Of a stretch of 64,000 nucleotides of DNA, positions 11,442 to 20,769 are shown in pieces. The translations under genes were made by a program, and so were the position numbers. The first letter of the stretch is position 1, and each line of letters opens with the position of its first letter. The notes under the pieces were generated by a model. That model did not search any database, was not told where the DNA came from, and worked only from the letters and a program-made list of their open reading frames with translations. Location: contig OX328125.1 of assembly GCA_946811695.1 (NCBI GenBank), positions 49,569,998-49,633,997 of the forward strand. The letters are read 5' to 3'. Source of the DNA: Gonocerus acuteangulatus (Eukaryota > Arthropoda > Insecta > Hemiptera > Coreidae).

Positions 11442-11756
11442 ACCGAAATGCTCGTTTGTTTATTTCTTTTATATATAATTTTTGTATATTATTTTACTAA
11501 CATTATTCTTTTTTATTTGATTTTTATTATTATTTTTTTATTACATTTATGTTTTTTTTTTTTTTTTTTTTTTTTACAAGCAATTGAGCATTTCTCGTTT
11601 GAATTAATAAAATCTGCAAATAGAAATATTATTGATAGCAATTTAATCATAATGTATACATGTTGTTCTTATTACCGAATTATAATGAAAATTACTACAC
11701 ACAGGAATGGCGTTAGTGACCTTAAGGGTTGACACGCCATTATAATAATTAAAAAA
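11442..11756 (+). other. 3' UTR and poly(A) of the I-like LINE
   Basis: An AT-rich 3' UTR includes a T run (11552-11575) and ends 'ttgacacgccattataataatt' followed by the A run that abuts the IP3K donor. There is no AATAAA just before the tail. Confidence 0.6.
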
Positions 11757-11764
11757 AAAAATAC

Positions 11765-11847
11765 CTAGGTTTTGTGACACCCTTCAGCCTATGTTCTTCC
11801 TCTGTGGGAGCGTTGTAATCTATTTGGATCATCTTCTCGTACATGTC
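11765..11847 (-). CDS. IP3K: Inositol-trisphosphate 3-kinase exon (DMYEKM...TKPR)
   Basis: The 83-nt exon is bounded on the minus strand by a TTTCTTGTAG acceptor and a donor GTAT at 11761-11764. It encodes [20 protein letters not shown] then LKGVTKP and two bases of an Arg codon. Animal IP3 3-kinases have DMYEKM-x-D-x-x-APTEEEH...VTKPRY at exactly this place. It starts in phase 0 after ...KPKLRK (exon 14953-15089) and continues in phase 2 into YMVWRE. The intron's first bases GTAT run straight into the T run made by the LINE poly(A), so the 5' splice site now reads GTATTTTT. Confidence 0.96.
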
Positions 11848-11904
11848 CTACAAGAAATTAATCAGTTAATATGGTACAATTATTTTAATGAATTATAAAA
11901 ATAC

Positions 11905-12060
11905 GAGGTCTTGGGTCTCTATGTGGTCTAGTGGCTAACGCCCTAAGATTGTCATGCGGGAGATGGAGAGTTCGAGTCCCATCGGCAACAGGAATTCTCA
12001 GATAAAAAAAAAATCTGCTTGAAAGTACTTCGGTGGAGTTGATAATATGAATTAAAACAT
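11905..12060 (+). mobile_element. tRNA-derived SINE, family 1, diverged copy
   Basis: A box A-like sequence (TGTGGTCTAGTGGCTAACGC) and a box B-like sequence (GAGTTCGAGTCCC) have tRNA spacing. They are followed by 'ggcaacaggaattctcag' and an A run, matching the organisation of the copy at 12147. Possible target duplications 'atgaattataaaa/atgaattaaaa' are imperfect. Boundaries are approximate. It lies in the IP3K intron. Confidence 0.65.
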
Positions 12061-12146
12061 TTGCAATTGCTTTAAATGAATAATATTGCATAAATTATGA
12101 GCCATTGTTTGTTTCCTGTTATATGCCTTATAACAGTAAACTATAT

Positions 12147-12334
12147 ACGGGTCTCCCGTGGTCTAGTGGCTAGCGCGCTGGATTCATAAGCGGGAGATCG
12201 TGGGTTCGATCCCCACCGGCGGCAGGAATTTTCTCATCTCAGGGCTCGCTGAGAAAATTCCCCCCTGGCACCCTGGTCTTCGGCGCTAATGGCCAAGATT
12301 TGTTGATGCGCCGTAAAAAAAAAAACAACAAAAA
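12147..12334 (+). mobile_element. tRNA-derived SINE, family 1, with 15-bp target duplication
   Basis: The tRNA-like head has GTGGTCTAGTGGCTAGCGCG (box A) and GGGTTCGATCCCC (box B), with a CAT triplet in the anticodon position. A body ('ggcaggaattttctcatc...ggcgctaatggcc...gatgcgccg') and an A-rich tail follow. The exact repeat AACAGTAAACTATAT flanks it at 12132-12146 and 12335-12349, proof of retroposition. A related copy lies at 55206-55423 on the other strand. The head does not fold cleanly as a tRNA, so I do not call a tRNA gene. Confidence 0.92.
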
Positions 12335-12350
12335 AACAGTAAACTATATC

Positions 12351-12594
12351 GTCCCTACCATGTCAATCTATCGAATATACAAAAATCTCGTTTTGCAGAT
12401 TCGAGACTTTGTGGTTTGTGGACGATACGGCTCGTCATAAATTGTCTCAACCCTAACCCCTTTAGAATAGTCTTTAATGCTTTAAATAAAGCATCGAATA
12501 AGACCATGTATATATTACTTCGTCAATAGATAGAATATGGTCGTTCTCTAGTTTGCTCCGATTTGCATATTCGATAATTTGACTTGGTAGGGAC
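12351..12594. mobile_element. ~244-bp MITE with ~33-bp inverted ends (GTCCCTACC...)
   Basis: The left end GTCCCTACCATGTCAATCTA and onward (through ATCGAATAT) is the inverted complement, with a few mismatches, of 12560-12594 (...ATATTCGATAATTTGACTTG then GTAGGGAC). No coding capacity. Target duplication is not clear. The neighbouring SINE's target duplication ends one base before it, so the SINE landed at its edge. Confidence 0.65.
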
Positions 12595-12599
12595 AATAT

Positions 12600-13385
12600 T
12601 GTATAGTCGATCCAGGTTTTTTTTTTATTATGTCAATATGTGAAATTTTTATTTTAATCGGGATTTTAAAATTTACTCAAATTTTGGAGGGTTTACGAGC
12701 CAACTAAGATATTATTCGTTCATATGTGTACGAGGGACTGGTAAAATTCATAGAACACCTTTTTTGTGTGCACATGTAAATTTTTTTTTTCTAATCCTTC
12801 ATAAGTGACATTTATATATCTTAGTTTCGATGAATGTGAAATACCAGAAAACGTTTCAAATCAATCCGTCATTTTGGAATAAATTAAACAAAAATTAATT
12901 ATTTTTCTACTTTTTTAGGTTACGGTTACAGGTGTCTATTTGAATACATAAATAAAATTGAATGAGCGTTTTTTTTTTTTTGTGATCTCAGACCTTTCTC
13001 ACCTGCACTTCAGAATTTCATCATCCTACCAATAGCAGGTTCCACCCTATATAGAGAGGGAGGAAACACTCTACTATTGTACTAGGGAAGAAACCCGTGG
13101 GAAATATGTCGAATGTTGATTCCGTATTGATGAGTAAAAACTCGTCCAAAGATATCAGCGCTGAGACCCTCTGTTAGAGTATAGTTCTAGTTAGTACTTG
13201 TTACTACTACAAAAGGGGCTAATACAAGAAAACGTGTCTGCGCCACTTCAAGGTACCGTACAAGCCTTTCTTTCGCCTACCCTTCTTTATCCGACAAGCA
13301 ATCATTCCATTACGCTCCTCAGTTTCTATATCGAGCGGGAAATACTACTTGAAGCACGAAAGATTAGTATATACGTCTGTCTTCT
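12600..13385. other. IP3K intron, nothing recognised
   Basis: AT-rich sequence with homopolymer runs. A small 'ccctatatagagagggaggaa' piece near 13045 resembles the right end of the CR repeat. No coding or RNA signal. Confidence 0.4.
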
Positions 13386-13392
13386 GGATCCT

Positions 13393-13687
13393 GGCATGGG
13401 CGTATATGGAAAATAATTTGGGGAGGGGGCTGGGAGCATTGGGTGGAAGGGGCTGGGAGCATTGGGTGGAGGGGGCCGGGAGCATTTAGGGAGCAAGGAA
13501 AACTAACATTCTAGAACTTGGAATAGTATATGTACAACTAAAACGCTATTACACCCAAAAAACATTATTGTTTCTGAACCGTGTTCATATTTAATTTATT
13601 TTGAAGGTTTTTATGACATATTTTTACCAATGAAATTAAAATTTCGGGGGGCTGTAGCCCCTCAGCCCTCCCTCATATACGCCCATG
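13393..13687. mobile_element. Short DNA-transposon-like repeat with CATGGGCGTATAT ends
   Basis: The left end CATGGGCGTATATGG (13393) and right end ATATACGCCCATG (near 13687) are inverted complements. Inside are G-rich 22-24-bp tandem units ('ggctgggagcattgggtgga', about three copies) and a C-rich right part. Related copies are at 53757-54014 and a short derivative at 15533-15603. The size and inverted ends suggest a non-autonomous DNA element; the superfamily is not determined. Confidence 0.6.
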
Positions 13688-14528
13688 ACCATTGGTCTCC
13701 TTAGGACTTCCTTGGTGTGAGATGAAGCTCTGTAGTCTATTTCGTTGAGGAACTTGTACGGGGAGCGTAAATGTTTTTAAAACTCAGCCTGGTAAGTTAA
13801 ATTTAACTAACGTTAAGGTTGTGAAAATTGAAGATACTCAGGATGCCTTGTAAATGCAAGCCAAAATTGAAATGTCCTTTAAAACGTTAGAGATATCGCA
13901 AAATCGCAAAGAACGAAAGTTCTAGCATTTTACTAAACAAAAAGTCTTGTTTGTGAGTGATAGACATCAAATCTGCACTTGTGACATTGAAAATAGGTAC
14001 GAATTTGATCGAGGCCGCTATTTGATCGAAAAATACACATTTTTCTTTATTTTTCGAGTAGTTTTGAAAAACACACTTCCCTACATGTTTTGCACCATTT
14101 TGCTACCTAAATGCGAAAAAGTTTTAAATAAAAATACAAATGTGTTTTTTTTCTAATTGTTTCAAATCATCATATAATTTGAATAAAGTCATTATGGAAA
14201 ATAATCTATCCCGTACCAATATCACAAGAATGCCTAATTTATCATGTATTAATATATTTAATACTTTATTCAAAACGTGTTTTTTTAAATATTAAATTAG
14301 AGTAGTGGGTATTAGAAGAAAAATACCCGAGCTACATTTTCTTTAATAAACTGTTGTAAAAAAGGTTTAAATTTTGAGAGCTACCTGCTCTTGAGCCTTG
14401 TAAGACAGAAATATCTTCTCGGTTCTCATAAATAATAATAACAAGAAGACCGGTAGTCTATTTAGCCAAGGCACCAACACTGAGAATAGACTTACTGGGT
14501 TTAAGGCTGACAACATTACTTGTCTGAA

Positions 14529-14540
14529 GTAAAAGATTGG

Positions 14541-14572
<32 letters not shown>
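14529..14572. repeat. Poly(A) tract (~44 nt) in IP3K intron
   Basis: An uninterrupted A run. It may be the tail of a decayed retroposon, but no SINE or LINE body is recognisable on its left. Confidence 0.8.
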
Positions 14573-14573
<1 letters not shown>

Positions 14574-14952
14574 ACGAGAAAGCGAGTGGTTCAATGAACG
14601 CGGCGTGAGATTTTGTAGATAATGCAAGAAGTTCCCTTTAAGTGCTGCCTTTGAGCACCTATTACTATTAAACAAGACACAGTTAACAATGCTAACTAAC
14701 GAAAACAAAAACTGCAGGTGGACGAAGATGTCTGCAATTTGCTTACCTACTAAGTCTTGTTCTTTTGGGCTTCCACGAACACTTTTTGTATCTATTTTGA
14801 GACGAATGGTCGACAGAAACCACATCGAAGGAATTGATGTCATCATTTCCGAAGCGAATTGAACCTAACACCAATTGTGGTCTACCACCATCCATTATGA
14901 ATCGCAAGCACTAAATTTTATTTTTTTTTATTAAATAATGATGTTCACTGAC

Positions 14953-15089
14953 CTTTCGAAGCTTAGGTTTTTCTTTCGCCTTGGCTAGTTCTTCTTCGAG
15001 GTAGGTCCGGACACCTATTTTACAATCCATCACGCACGGGTTGGTGAAGTCTCCGAGCAAGTCTTGTAGTTGCAGGTACATTGAAGTGC
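14953..15089 (-). CDS. IP3K: Inositol-trisphosphate 3-kinase exon with PxxxDxKxG signature
   Basis: The 137-nt exon is bounded on the minus strand by a TCTATAG acceptor (15090-15096) and a GTCAGT donor (14947-14952). It encodes [20 protein letters not shown] then [20 protein letters not shown] and [14 protein letters not shown] is the PxxxDxKxG signature of the inositol-polyphosphate kinase family; its lysine and aspartate take part in substrate binding and catalysis. The exon starts in phase 1 and joins GATG| of the exon at 19696 to give [17 protein letters not shown]. That phase match decides the acceptor over the nearby alternative ATTAG at 15097-15101. It ends in phase 0. Confidence 0.97.
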
Positions 15090-15254
15090 CTATAGATCTA
15101 ATGTTAAGGAAGGAAATCATTCCAAGAATACTTAATAAACAATTAAAATTATGCTCACTAATTATTATCAACTATAACGCAAGTATGTTAAAACTAGGAA
15201 ACATAGGATGATTAGGACGATAGAGGGACAGCAGACATACACACACACTCACAT

Positions 15255-15420
15255 ACACATAAATACAAATTTGAACGACCGGTGCCTTCGAGAATTTTCG
15301 GTAATGAAACGACATTTCTCATCAGCTCTTCCGGATTGTGTCATTGCGTCGACGTCATAAAACAGGGTTTCCTCAAGGTACAAGGATGAAGGAAGCAAGC
15401 TAAATGGTTAACAGTTCTTG
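15255..15420 (+). repeat. CR composite repeat, diverged right-end fragment
   Basis: It aligns with the terminal block of CR ('acaaatttgaac', 'attttcgg', 'cttccggattgtgtcattg', 'gtttcctc', 'gctaaa') but with many changes. It lies just outside the IP3K exon at 14953-15089, in the intron. Confidence 0.55.
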
Positions 15421-15532
15421 AATACGATGTCCTCATTAAAGGTATCTCACGTAGTAAGGCTGACTTGGTTTTGAAATTTTCAACAAAGAAAACATCAAAC
15501 GATGTAAACATCGGAAAATTAATATGGTTTCA

Positions 15533-15603
15533 TGGGCATATATAAGAAATAATTTCGGGGGCGGGGGGCAGCAGCCTCCTCAGCGTCCCTTACATACGCT
15601 CAT
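15533..15603. mobile_element. Short deletion derivative of the CATGGGCGTATAT element
   Basis: ATGGGCATATATAAG at the left and CTTACATACGCTCATG at the right, with only a G-rich/C-rich core between. It is an internally deleted version of the element at 13393-13687. Confidence 0.55.
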
Positions 15604-15870
15604 GTTTGGATTATGTTTTGAAATCAATGAAAAAACTTTCGTTTGTAAAATTCTTTTTTACTAAGCAATTCTCATGTGACAAGATAAAAGTCCGAATCGT
15701 AGGACCAGCTCCATCTTAGGAAGTTTTCATATAATGGTTTTCTCAGATTATCTATGGAAAACGTAAAATAGAAACTCTTAATGAAATTTATTAGACTTTA
15801 CAATGGTTTCCTTCCACTTAGCTCGATATCTTTATTAATTTTTTACACTTTGAACTTTAATAAAGTGCTT

Positions 15871-16046
15871 GGGGCGAGGTTAGCTCAGTGATAGAGCACT
15901 CCACTAATATGCTGGAGGACCTGAGTTCAAATCCCAAGCGCATACATCTCTACAGTATCCGCCCCTCTGTGCCCTAGTGACTTGTTTCGGGACTAATTAT
16001 AATAAAAAAAAAACAACAAACAAAAATTAATAATAATTATTATTTG
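15871..16046 (+). mobile_element. tRNA-derived SINE, family 2, short form with target duplication
   Basis: The head GGGGCGAGGTTAGCTCAGTG (box A region), an Ile-type AAT anticodon-like loop and GAGTTCAAATCCC (box B) are followed by a short body and an A-rich tail. TTAATAAAGTG(C/T)TT flanks it at 15857-15870 and 16047-16060. It lacks about 170 bp of the body seen in the copies at 20305 and 23105. Confidence 0.87.
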
Positions 16047-16060
16047 TTAATAAAGTGTTT

Positions 16061-17904
16061 AGTATTTTGTATATGAGTTGTAATAAATAGCTTTGTAGGC
16101 TTTCTTATCTGTCTGAGTCGAGAAGCACAGATTCTAGGACCTGTGTCGAAAATACTATTCAGCTGGACGAAATGTTTTAAGGATATAGAAAAGTATAAAT
16201 AAACCGCTATAAACAAGGCAATTTCAACCGATAAATACAATAAATGTGTAAGCAATAGATTAACAAAATTATCAAAAGAAACCTCATTCCTATGAAGGTA
16301 GAACCCCTAAATGGTCGTGATGCTGACGATTATGAAGTCTAAAAAAGGCATAAGTAGAATTTAGATTCTTGAAAACAAAATGTCAAAGAAACGAATATAT
16401 CCTGTCATAAATACTACAGCGGTAGTAATATTTCATTTAGTATGTGCTTTGGTGATCTTGCTTTATCGTATTTGCTGTTTTTTTTTTTTCATTTTGTGAT
16501 AAAAGATATGGCATCACGAAATCAAATCTTGCCTATTTGAACTAGTATCAGGAAATGTCTACTGACTATTAGAAAACTGGTTAATAGGAAGAATGTACTG
16601 ACGTAACTGTAATTTACTTGCGATCAAAACTTCATATTTGACAGCGCAGGAAGATTTAAGAGCTACTTTGTTCTTTCTAGAATGTTAGTCAAGTATAAAT
16701 TACGAATATTGTGATATCTTAACTGTTTATTATGAAATATCTCACAGCAGAAGCTGTAAAAATAAACACATTAATTCACTAAGCTATAACAAATAATAGA
16801 AAAACTGATGATATACAATCCTTTTGCAAAAAAAAATAAAAATATAAAATATGATTATAATGTTTCATTTAAATATTTACTGCTTCGTTTTAATTCAATC
16901 ATTCTTCGGGATAAGCTTTTATTTTGTATTTATTCTATAGAATATACGAGTTTACTTTTTTTTATAGATTGATTTAAATTAGTTGTACATATGTTCATTG
17001 AACATAAATAATTAATTTAATGAGTCCTTTCAGTTTCTTGAGACATGCACTTCCACATTTAAATAAGTTTTTGTCGGCCCCAAGAATTCCCAACATAAAT
17101 AAAGCTAACAAAATATTTTAATTTTTTTACCTTTCACCCACATTCTTTATGAGGTCTCCAAAGCCTATGTTATCACAAATGGATCATCTTTTATGTAATT
17201 AGGAAGGTTACTATATGCTAAATATTTTAAAATGCACATCAAATGGTACACTTGTACATATTTCATTAAAAAAATCATTTACTCAGATTTATGTATGCTT
17301 CAATTAGTTCTTATATAAATAATTAAGTTTACGTATACTGACTGCTATTCATCCTTTAAAAATGTAGGCCAAGAAGAAATTGCATTAGCCTAATTACGAC
17401 CAGACCGCATTAGTATAAATTATGAGCGTCTCACGAAAACAGCGGAAAACCGGTGCGACGAATTTGCAACAGAGACTGCACAATCAAGCTAATCTTAACT
17501 CACTCAAGAAGTGGCTTGGCCACACAACAAAATAAGCCAGAAATCAAAGTTTGGGATACAAATAATACCTACAAATAAATTAAAAACGAAAATGTAATAG
17601 TATTTTACAGTTTTCTGAAATGTGTTGTATTTTTATTGATATTATTCTTCTTAAAACGATTTTTGAACTTATCGATAGAGTCAAAAAATACTATTTTAAT
17701 AAATTTACTATAATGTTAATTTGGAATTTTATTCATTGTCCTTCTACCTACACATGAAAATTTAAAAAAAAAAAAAAAATAGTAACCATCCATACCATCC
17801 TAACCAATAATTAAAAAAGCATGTTGTATTAGATTTATTTGAATGAAATGCAACTGTGTTTTTTATATATGATTTATCAATGTATCAGTCAAACAGAAAC
17901 TATG
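16061..17904. other. IP3K intron, nothing recognised
   Basis: AT-rich unique-looking sequence with homopolymer tracts (T run at 16481, A run at 17764). No conserved ORF, repeat end or RNA gene was recognised. Confidence 0.4.
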
Positions 17905-19085
17905 TTGATGTTGATGTGCTGAGGCAGGAGAACCTCCGCTGCAATATCGACGAATGTTCCTGGCAGTTTCCTTTTATTATAATGTTCTTGCGTCCCCTAA
18001 TCACCCTTTAAATTATTATTTTTCTCCAAACTTTCAACTTATTCACCCTCACAGGCAGAGTATTAACATCAAAAGATCATTTCCAAGAAGAATTAAAGCT
18101 CTTTTACCAGAACTTGATTTAACCCCTACAGAAAAATTGTTTAATTGTACCCCAGCAAAGGAGCCATGGAAATTACCACAACCCAAAGTTAATTTGTCTC
18201 TCACAAAATTCCTTAAGAAAAACACTGTTCCTATTATATTTCAGAAAGAGTATATTAAACTAAAAAAATCATTTCCCCCATGAACTCATATATTCACAGA
18301 CGGATCCAAAGATGACTTCGGGGTCGGAGCGGCATTCAATTGTGAAATCAGATCAGATAAATTCCAATTAGATTCAATTAGTAGCATATTTACCGCTGAA
18401 CTTCTAGCTATTTACAAAGCATTATCTACAATAACCCCTCAGGAAAGACACGTATCAATCTTCACCGATTCACTCTCAGCACTCCTAGCAATAAATAACC
18501 CTCTTTCTGACCATCCACTAGTTGTCAACATTTTGGAATGCCTAGAAACACTCAGAGCAAGTAATGTTTCAGTTGTCTTTTCTTGGATTCCTGGTCACTG
18601 TGGCATAACAGAAAATGAGGAAGCAGACCGGGCAGGAAAGGCAGCCGTTTCTTATGGAATACCATGCAAAAAAGTTCCCTTTTCAGATATTCACGCACAC
18701 AAAGTCCAAGATGTGGATTTCCTGGCAAGCTAAGTGGTACGAGCAGAACAATAACAAGCTAAGGGAAATTAAAGCAGGTGTCAGGGCTTGTAAGACTTCT
18801 TTTACAGGCCAGAGGAAGGATGAGGTTGCTATGGCACGACTGCGCATTGGTCATACCCGATTGACTCATGGATATCTGATGACCAGAGAGGCACAGCCCA
18901 TTTGCCCAACATGCGGAGTATTTATAACTGTCAAGCATATTTTTATTGAGTGTCGAATTTATAAAGAACAAAGAGATGAACTTCGGCTCTCATTAGATTT
19001 CGAGGAAATCTTAGGTAACAGTCCCATTCAAGTCAATAAATTATTACTTTTTCTAAAAAATACCCAATTAATTTCAAAAATTTAA
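17905..19085 (+). pseudogene. 5'-truncated I-like LINE ORF2 (RT C-terminus and RNase H)
   Basis: It begins within the thumb region (EAGEPPLQYRR, matching EAGELPLQYRR of the LINE at 5999). RNase H follows with FTDGSK, AELLAI, FTDSLSALL and IPGHCGITENEEAD, which supply all the expected acidic residues and the terminal His region. A CPTCG...KHIF...C closing motif comes last. It is interrupted by TGA at 18281-18283 and a frameshift near 18720, then ends at 19083-19085. It comes from a different subfamily than the LINE at 5999, with about 50% similar residues. Everything upstream of the thumb is missing. Confidence 0.9.
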
Positions 19086-19239
19086 CTAGTTAAAATATTA
19101 TTAAAAGAAAAATCTAAAAGTAAATTTTATGATGTCATTTTAGAAATAAATTTGCTGTAACATGTGAATTAAATAGCAACAATTTGATTATAATTAATTC
19201 TAAAACATATTAATCCATAGAATCAGCCTCATTTAAACA

Positions 19240-19575
19240 TTAACTATTATTGATTGGGATGGTGGGGGTGACCCTGCTCCGGCATGGTGCCGGTCGGGTG
19301 GGGGTGGGTCTTCTGGTGTCGTGGGCCCTCAGGACCAAAGGGTCCATGAGCTTGGAGGGTCTGGTCGGCCTGGTCCCACCGAACAGACCCTCGGTTACAA
19401 GCTCATGTCATGTAATATCTAAACCCTCATCTAGTGGGGGGCCTGCGATATCGGTGGGCGTGCCCTCGCCTGGTCGGGTCCTGTCGGTGGTGGTGGCGCT
19501 ATCTGTCACCCCAATCAAGGCATAAATCGCCCGTGTGGCTGACATGCCTTAAAACAAGAAACAAAAAAAAAAAAC
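19240..19575 (+). other. GC-rich 3' tail with poly(A), probably the end of the truncated LINE
   Basis: A locally GC-rich block (ggtggtggtggcgctatctgtcaccccaat...) ends 'ctgacatgccttaaaacaagaaac' and an A run. The same 3' block recurs near 62450-62545. Its position 150 bp after the RNase H stop and its end (like 'gttgacacgcc' in the other LINE) suggest an I-like 3' UTR. A separate SINE is the alternative. Confidence 0.5.
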
Positions 19576-19695
19576 TGTGTTTTTTAAAAGAAGAAGCATT
19601 GTAAATGTAATGACAACTGATCTATTAACATTGGTATGAGATATGAAAATACTTTGGGAAGATTTGATTTTTTCTTAATTCTCTCAAAAGGATAC

Positions 19696-19842
19696 CATCT
19701 CCATCTTCGCAAGTGACGTGCCCTTTGTATTCAGGTACGTACGGCCGAAGTATGTCCTTCATGAGGATCTGGAAGCAGCGTTGCTCTTTGGGGCAGAGTT
19801 TTTTCAAGATGGTCCCAGGTTCAGGTCCCGCCTTGAAGTTTC
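19696..19842 (-). CDS. IP3K: Inositol-trisphosphate 3-kinase, first recognised exon (kinase N-lobe)
   Basis: The 147-nt exon lies between a TTTCTTTTCAG acceptor (from 19843) and a GTATCC donor (19690-19695) on the minus strand. It encodes NFKAGPEPGTILKKLCPKEQ then RCFQILMKDILRPYVPEYKG and HVTCEDGD. This is the N-lobe beginning of animal IP3 3-kinases (GTILKKLCPKEQ...LRPYVP.YKG). It begins with two bases of a Gly codon, so an upstream exon must end in phase 1. I expected a WVQLAGH-type sequence upstream but did not find one. It ends in phase 1, matching the exon at 14953. Confidence 0.95.
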
Positions 19843-19954
19843 CTGAAAAGAAATAAAGACTTAATTTCAATTTGCAAGATAACACGCTAAATAAATAATG
19901 AAATAATCCTGATGGCTTTAAAAGTTCGACTTGCAGGACAAAAACCTATAATCT

Positions 19955-20035
19955 CTTCGATACCAGAGATGGTTTCGAATCAGCATTTCCTGTGTAATAG
20001 TCTGACACGCTAACCACACAGACAATACGTGAACT
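19955..20035 (-). mobile_element. tRNA-like SINE fragment, minus strand
   Basis: On the minus strand TGTGGTTAGCGTGTCAG (box A-like) and GATTCGAAACC (box B-like) have tRNA spacing. There is no clear tail or target duplication. Confidence 0.45.
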
Positions 20036-20304
20036 AGTTATTTTTAATGATTACATTTCGAGGACTTTTTAATAACTTATGAACAGCGGCCTCTCCAGGA
20101 ACGGAAAACCATGACATTCGTCCAAAGCATTTTGGCTGAATGTGTGACATCAATATTGATGTATTAAAAGATTAATAAAAAATTGTCCATATTGACTAAC
20201 ATTTATGATACAATTTAAAAACTGCAGTGCATTTATATGACAAAAATATAATGTCGCAATGCTGAAAAAGATAAAAATATTAACACTGTTATTGAAAAAG
20301 GTAA

Positions 20305-20600
20305 GGGCGAGACTAGCTCAGTGGTAGAGCACTCCACTAATATGCTGGAGGACCTGAGTTCAAAACTCGAGCGCACACTAAAGATTTTATCTTCTAGTGT
20401 CTTCGTTCCTGTATAGGATTTGCGGATTTTGGGGAGAGCGTACGTAGACCCACCCAGCCTTTAATTAATATATTAATAGGTATCTGCAAAGGGGAAAAGC
20501 AGGCGGCCGGAGCATATTACTGACCACACTATCTCTACAGTGTGCTATACAGTCAAGAATCAGATAAATCTACGGAATCTGTCCCTCTGGCCCCTCGTGG
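20305..20600 (+). mobile_element. tRNA-derived SINE, family 2, long form
   Basis: The head GGGCGAGACTAGCTCAGTGG and the 'ctccactaatatgctggaggacctgagttcaaa' region are shared with 15871. The body ('cttctagtgtcttcgttcc', 'cccagcctttaattaat', 'ggcggccggagcatattactgac') is shared with the minus-strand copy 23105-23462. The 3' end is disturbed. A further box-B-like piece (GGGTTCGATTCC at 20641) and A runs to 20770 may be a second, decayed SINE. Confidence 0.75.
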
Positions 20601-20769
20601 TCATGCGTATTAATGTCCAAACAATGCGTGCTTAAGGTTCTGGGTTCGATTCCTATTAGGGAATTTAGGGGGGTGGCTTGTCAATCGAAAAAAAAAAGGA
20701 AAGGCATCATTCCTGTCCTGGCTAGAGAAAGATATTAACCTGTATATAATTCGTTTAAAAAAAAAAATA

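Larger units (their letters stand above)
5999..11756 (+). mobile_element. I-like non-LTR retrotransposon (LINE), near full length, inactive
   Basis: A 5.76-kb element with a CCHC gag-like ORF1, then apurinic-like endonuclease, reverse transcriptase and RNase H in ORF2, a 3' UTR and a short poly(A). The endonuclease-RT-RNase H order is typical of the I superfamily; R1 and Jockey elements lack RNase H. AAAAATAC flanks both ends (5991-5998 and 11757-11764), though the right copy merges with the poly(A). The element is antisense to IP3K and fills almost the whole 5,805-nt intron between two exons. Frameshifts and stops in both ORFs make it inactive. Confidence 0.85.

Noticed and set aside
11918..12230. 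Functional tRNA genes at 11918 and 12149 (also 15871, 20305, and complements of 23462 and 55423)
   Set aside because: Box A and B are present, but the arms do not fold properly, loops are wrong in size, and each is followed by a shared body and A tail with target duplications. They are SINE heads.
14367..14846. 159-codon minus-strand ORF in the IP3K intron as an extra exon
   Set aside because: It is largely a poly(A)/poly(T) translation (poly-Phe) and does not fit the IP3K protein, whose neighbouring exons already join in phase without it.
19250..19525. 91-codon ORF in a GC-rich block as a gene
   Set aside because: It lies in a repeated 3' tail ending in poly(A); the composition explains the open frame and there is no recognisable domain.
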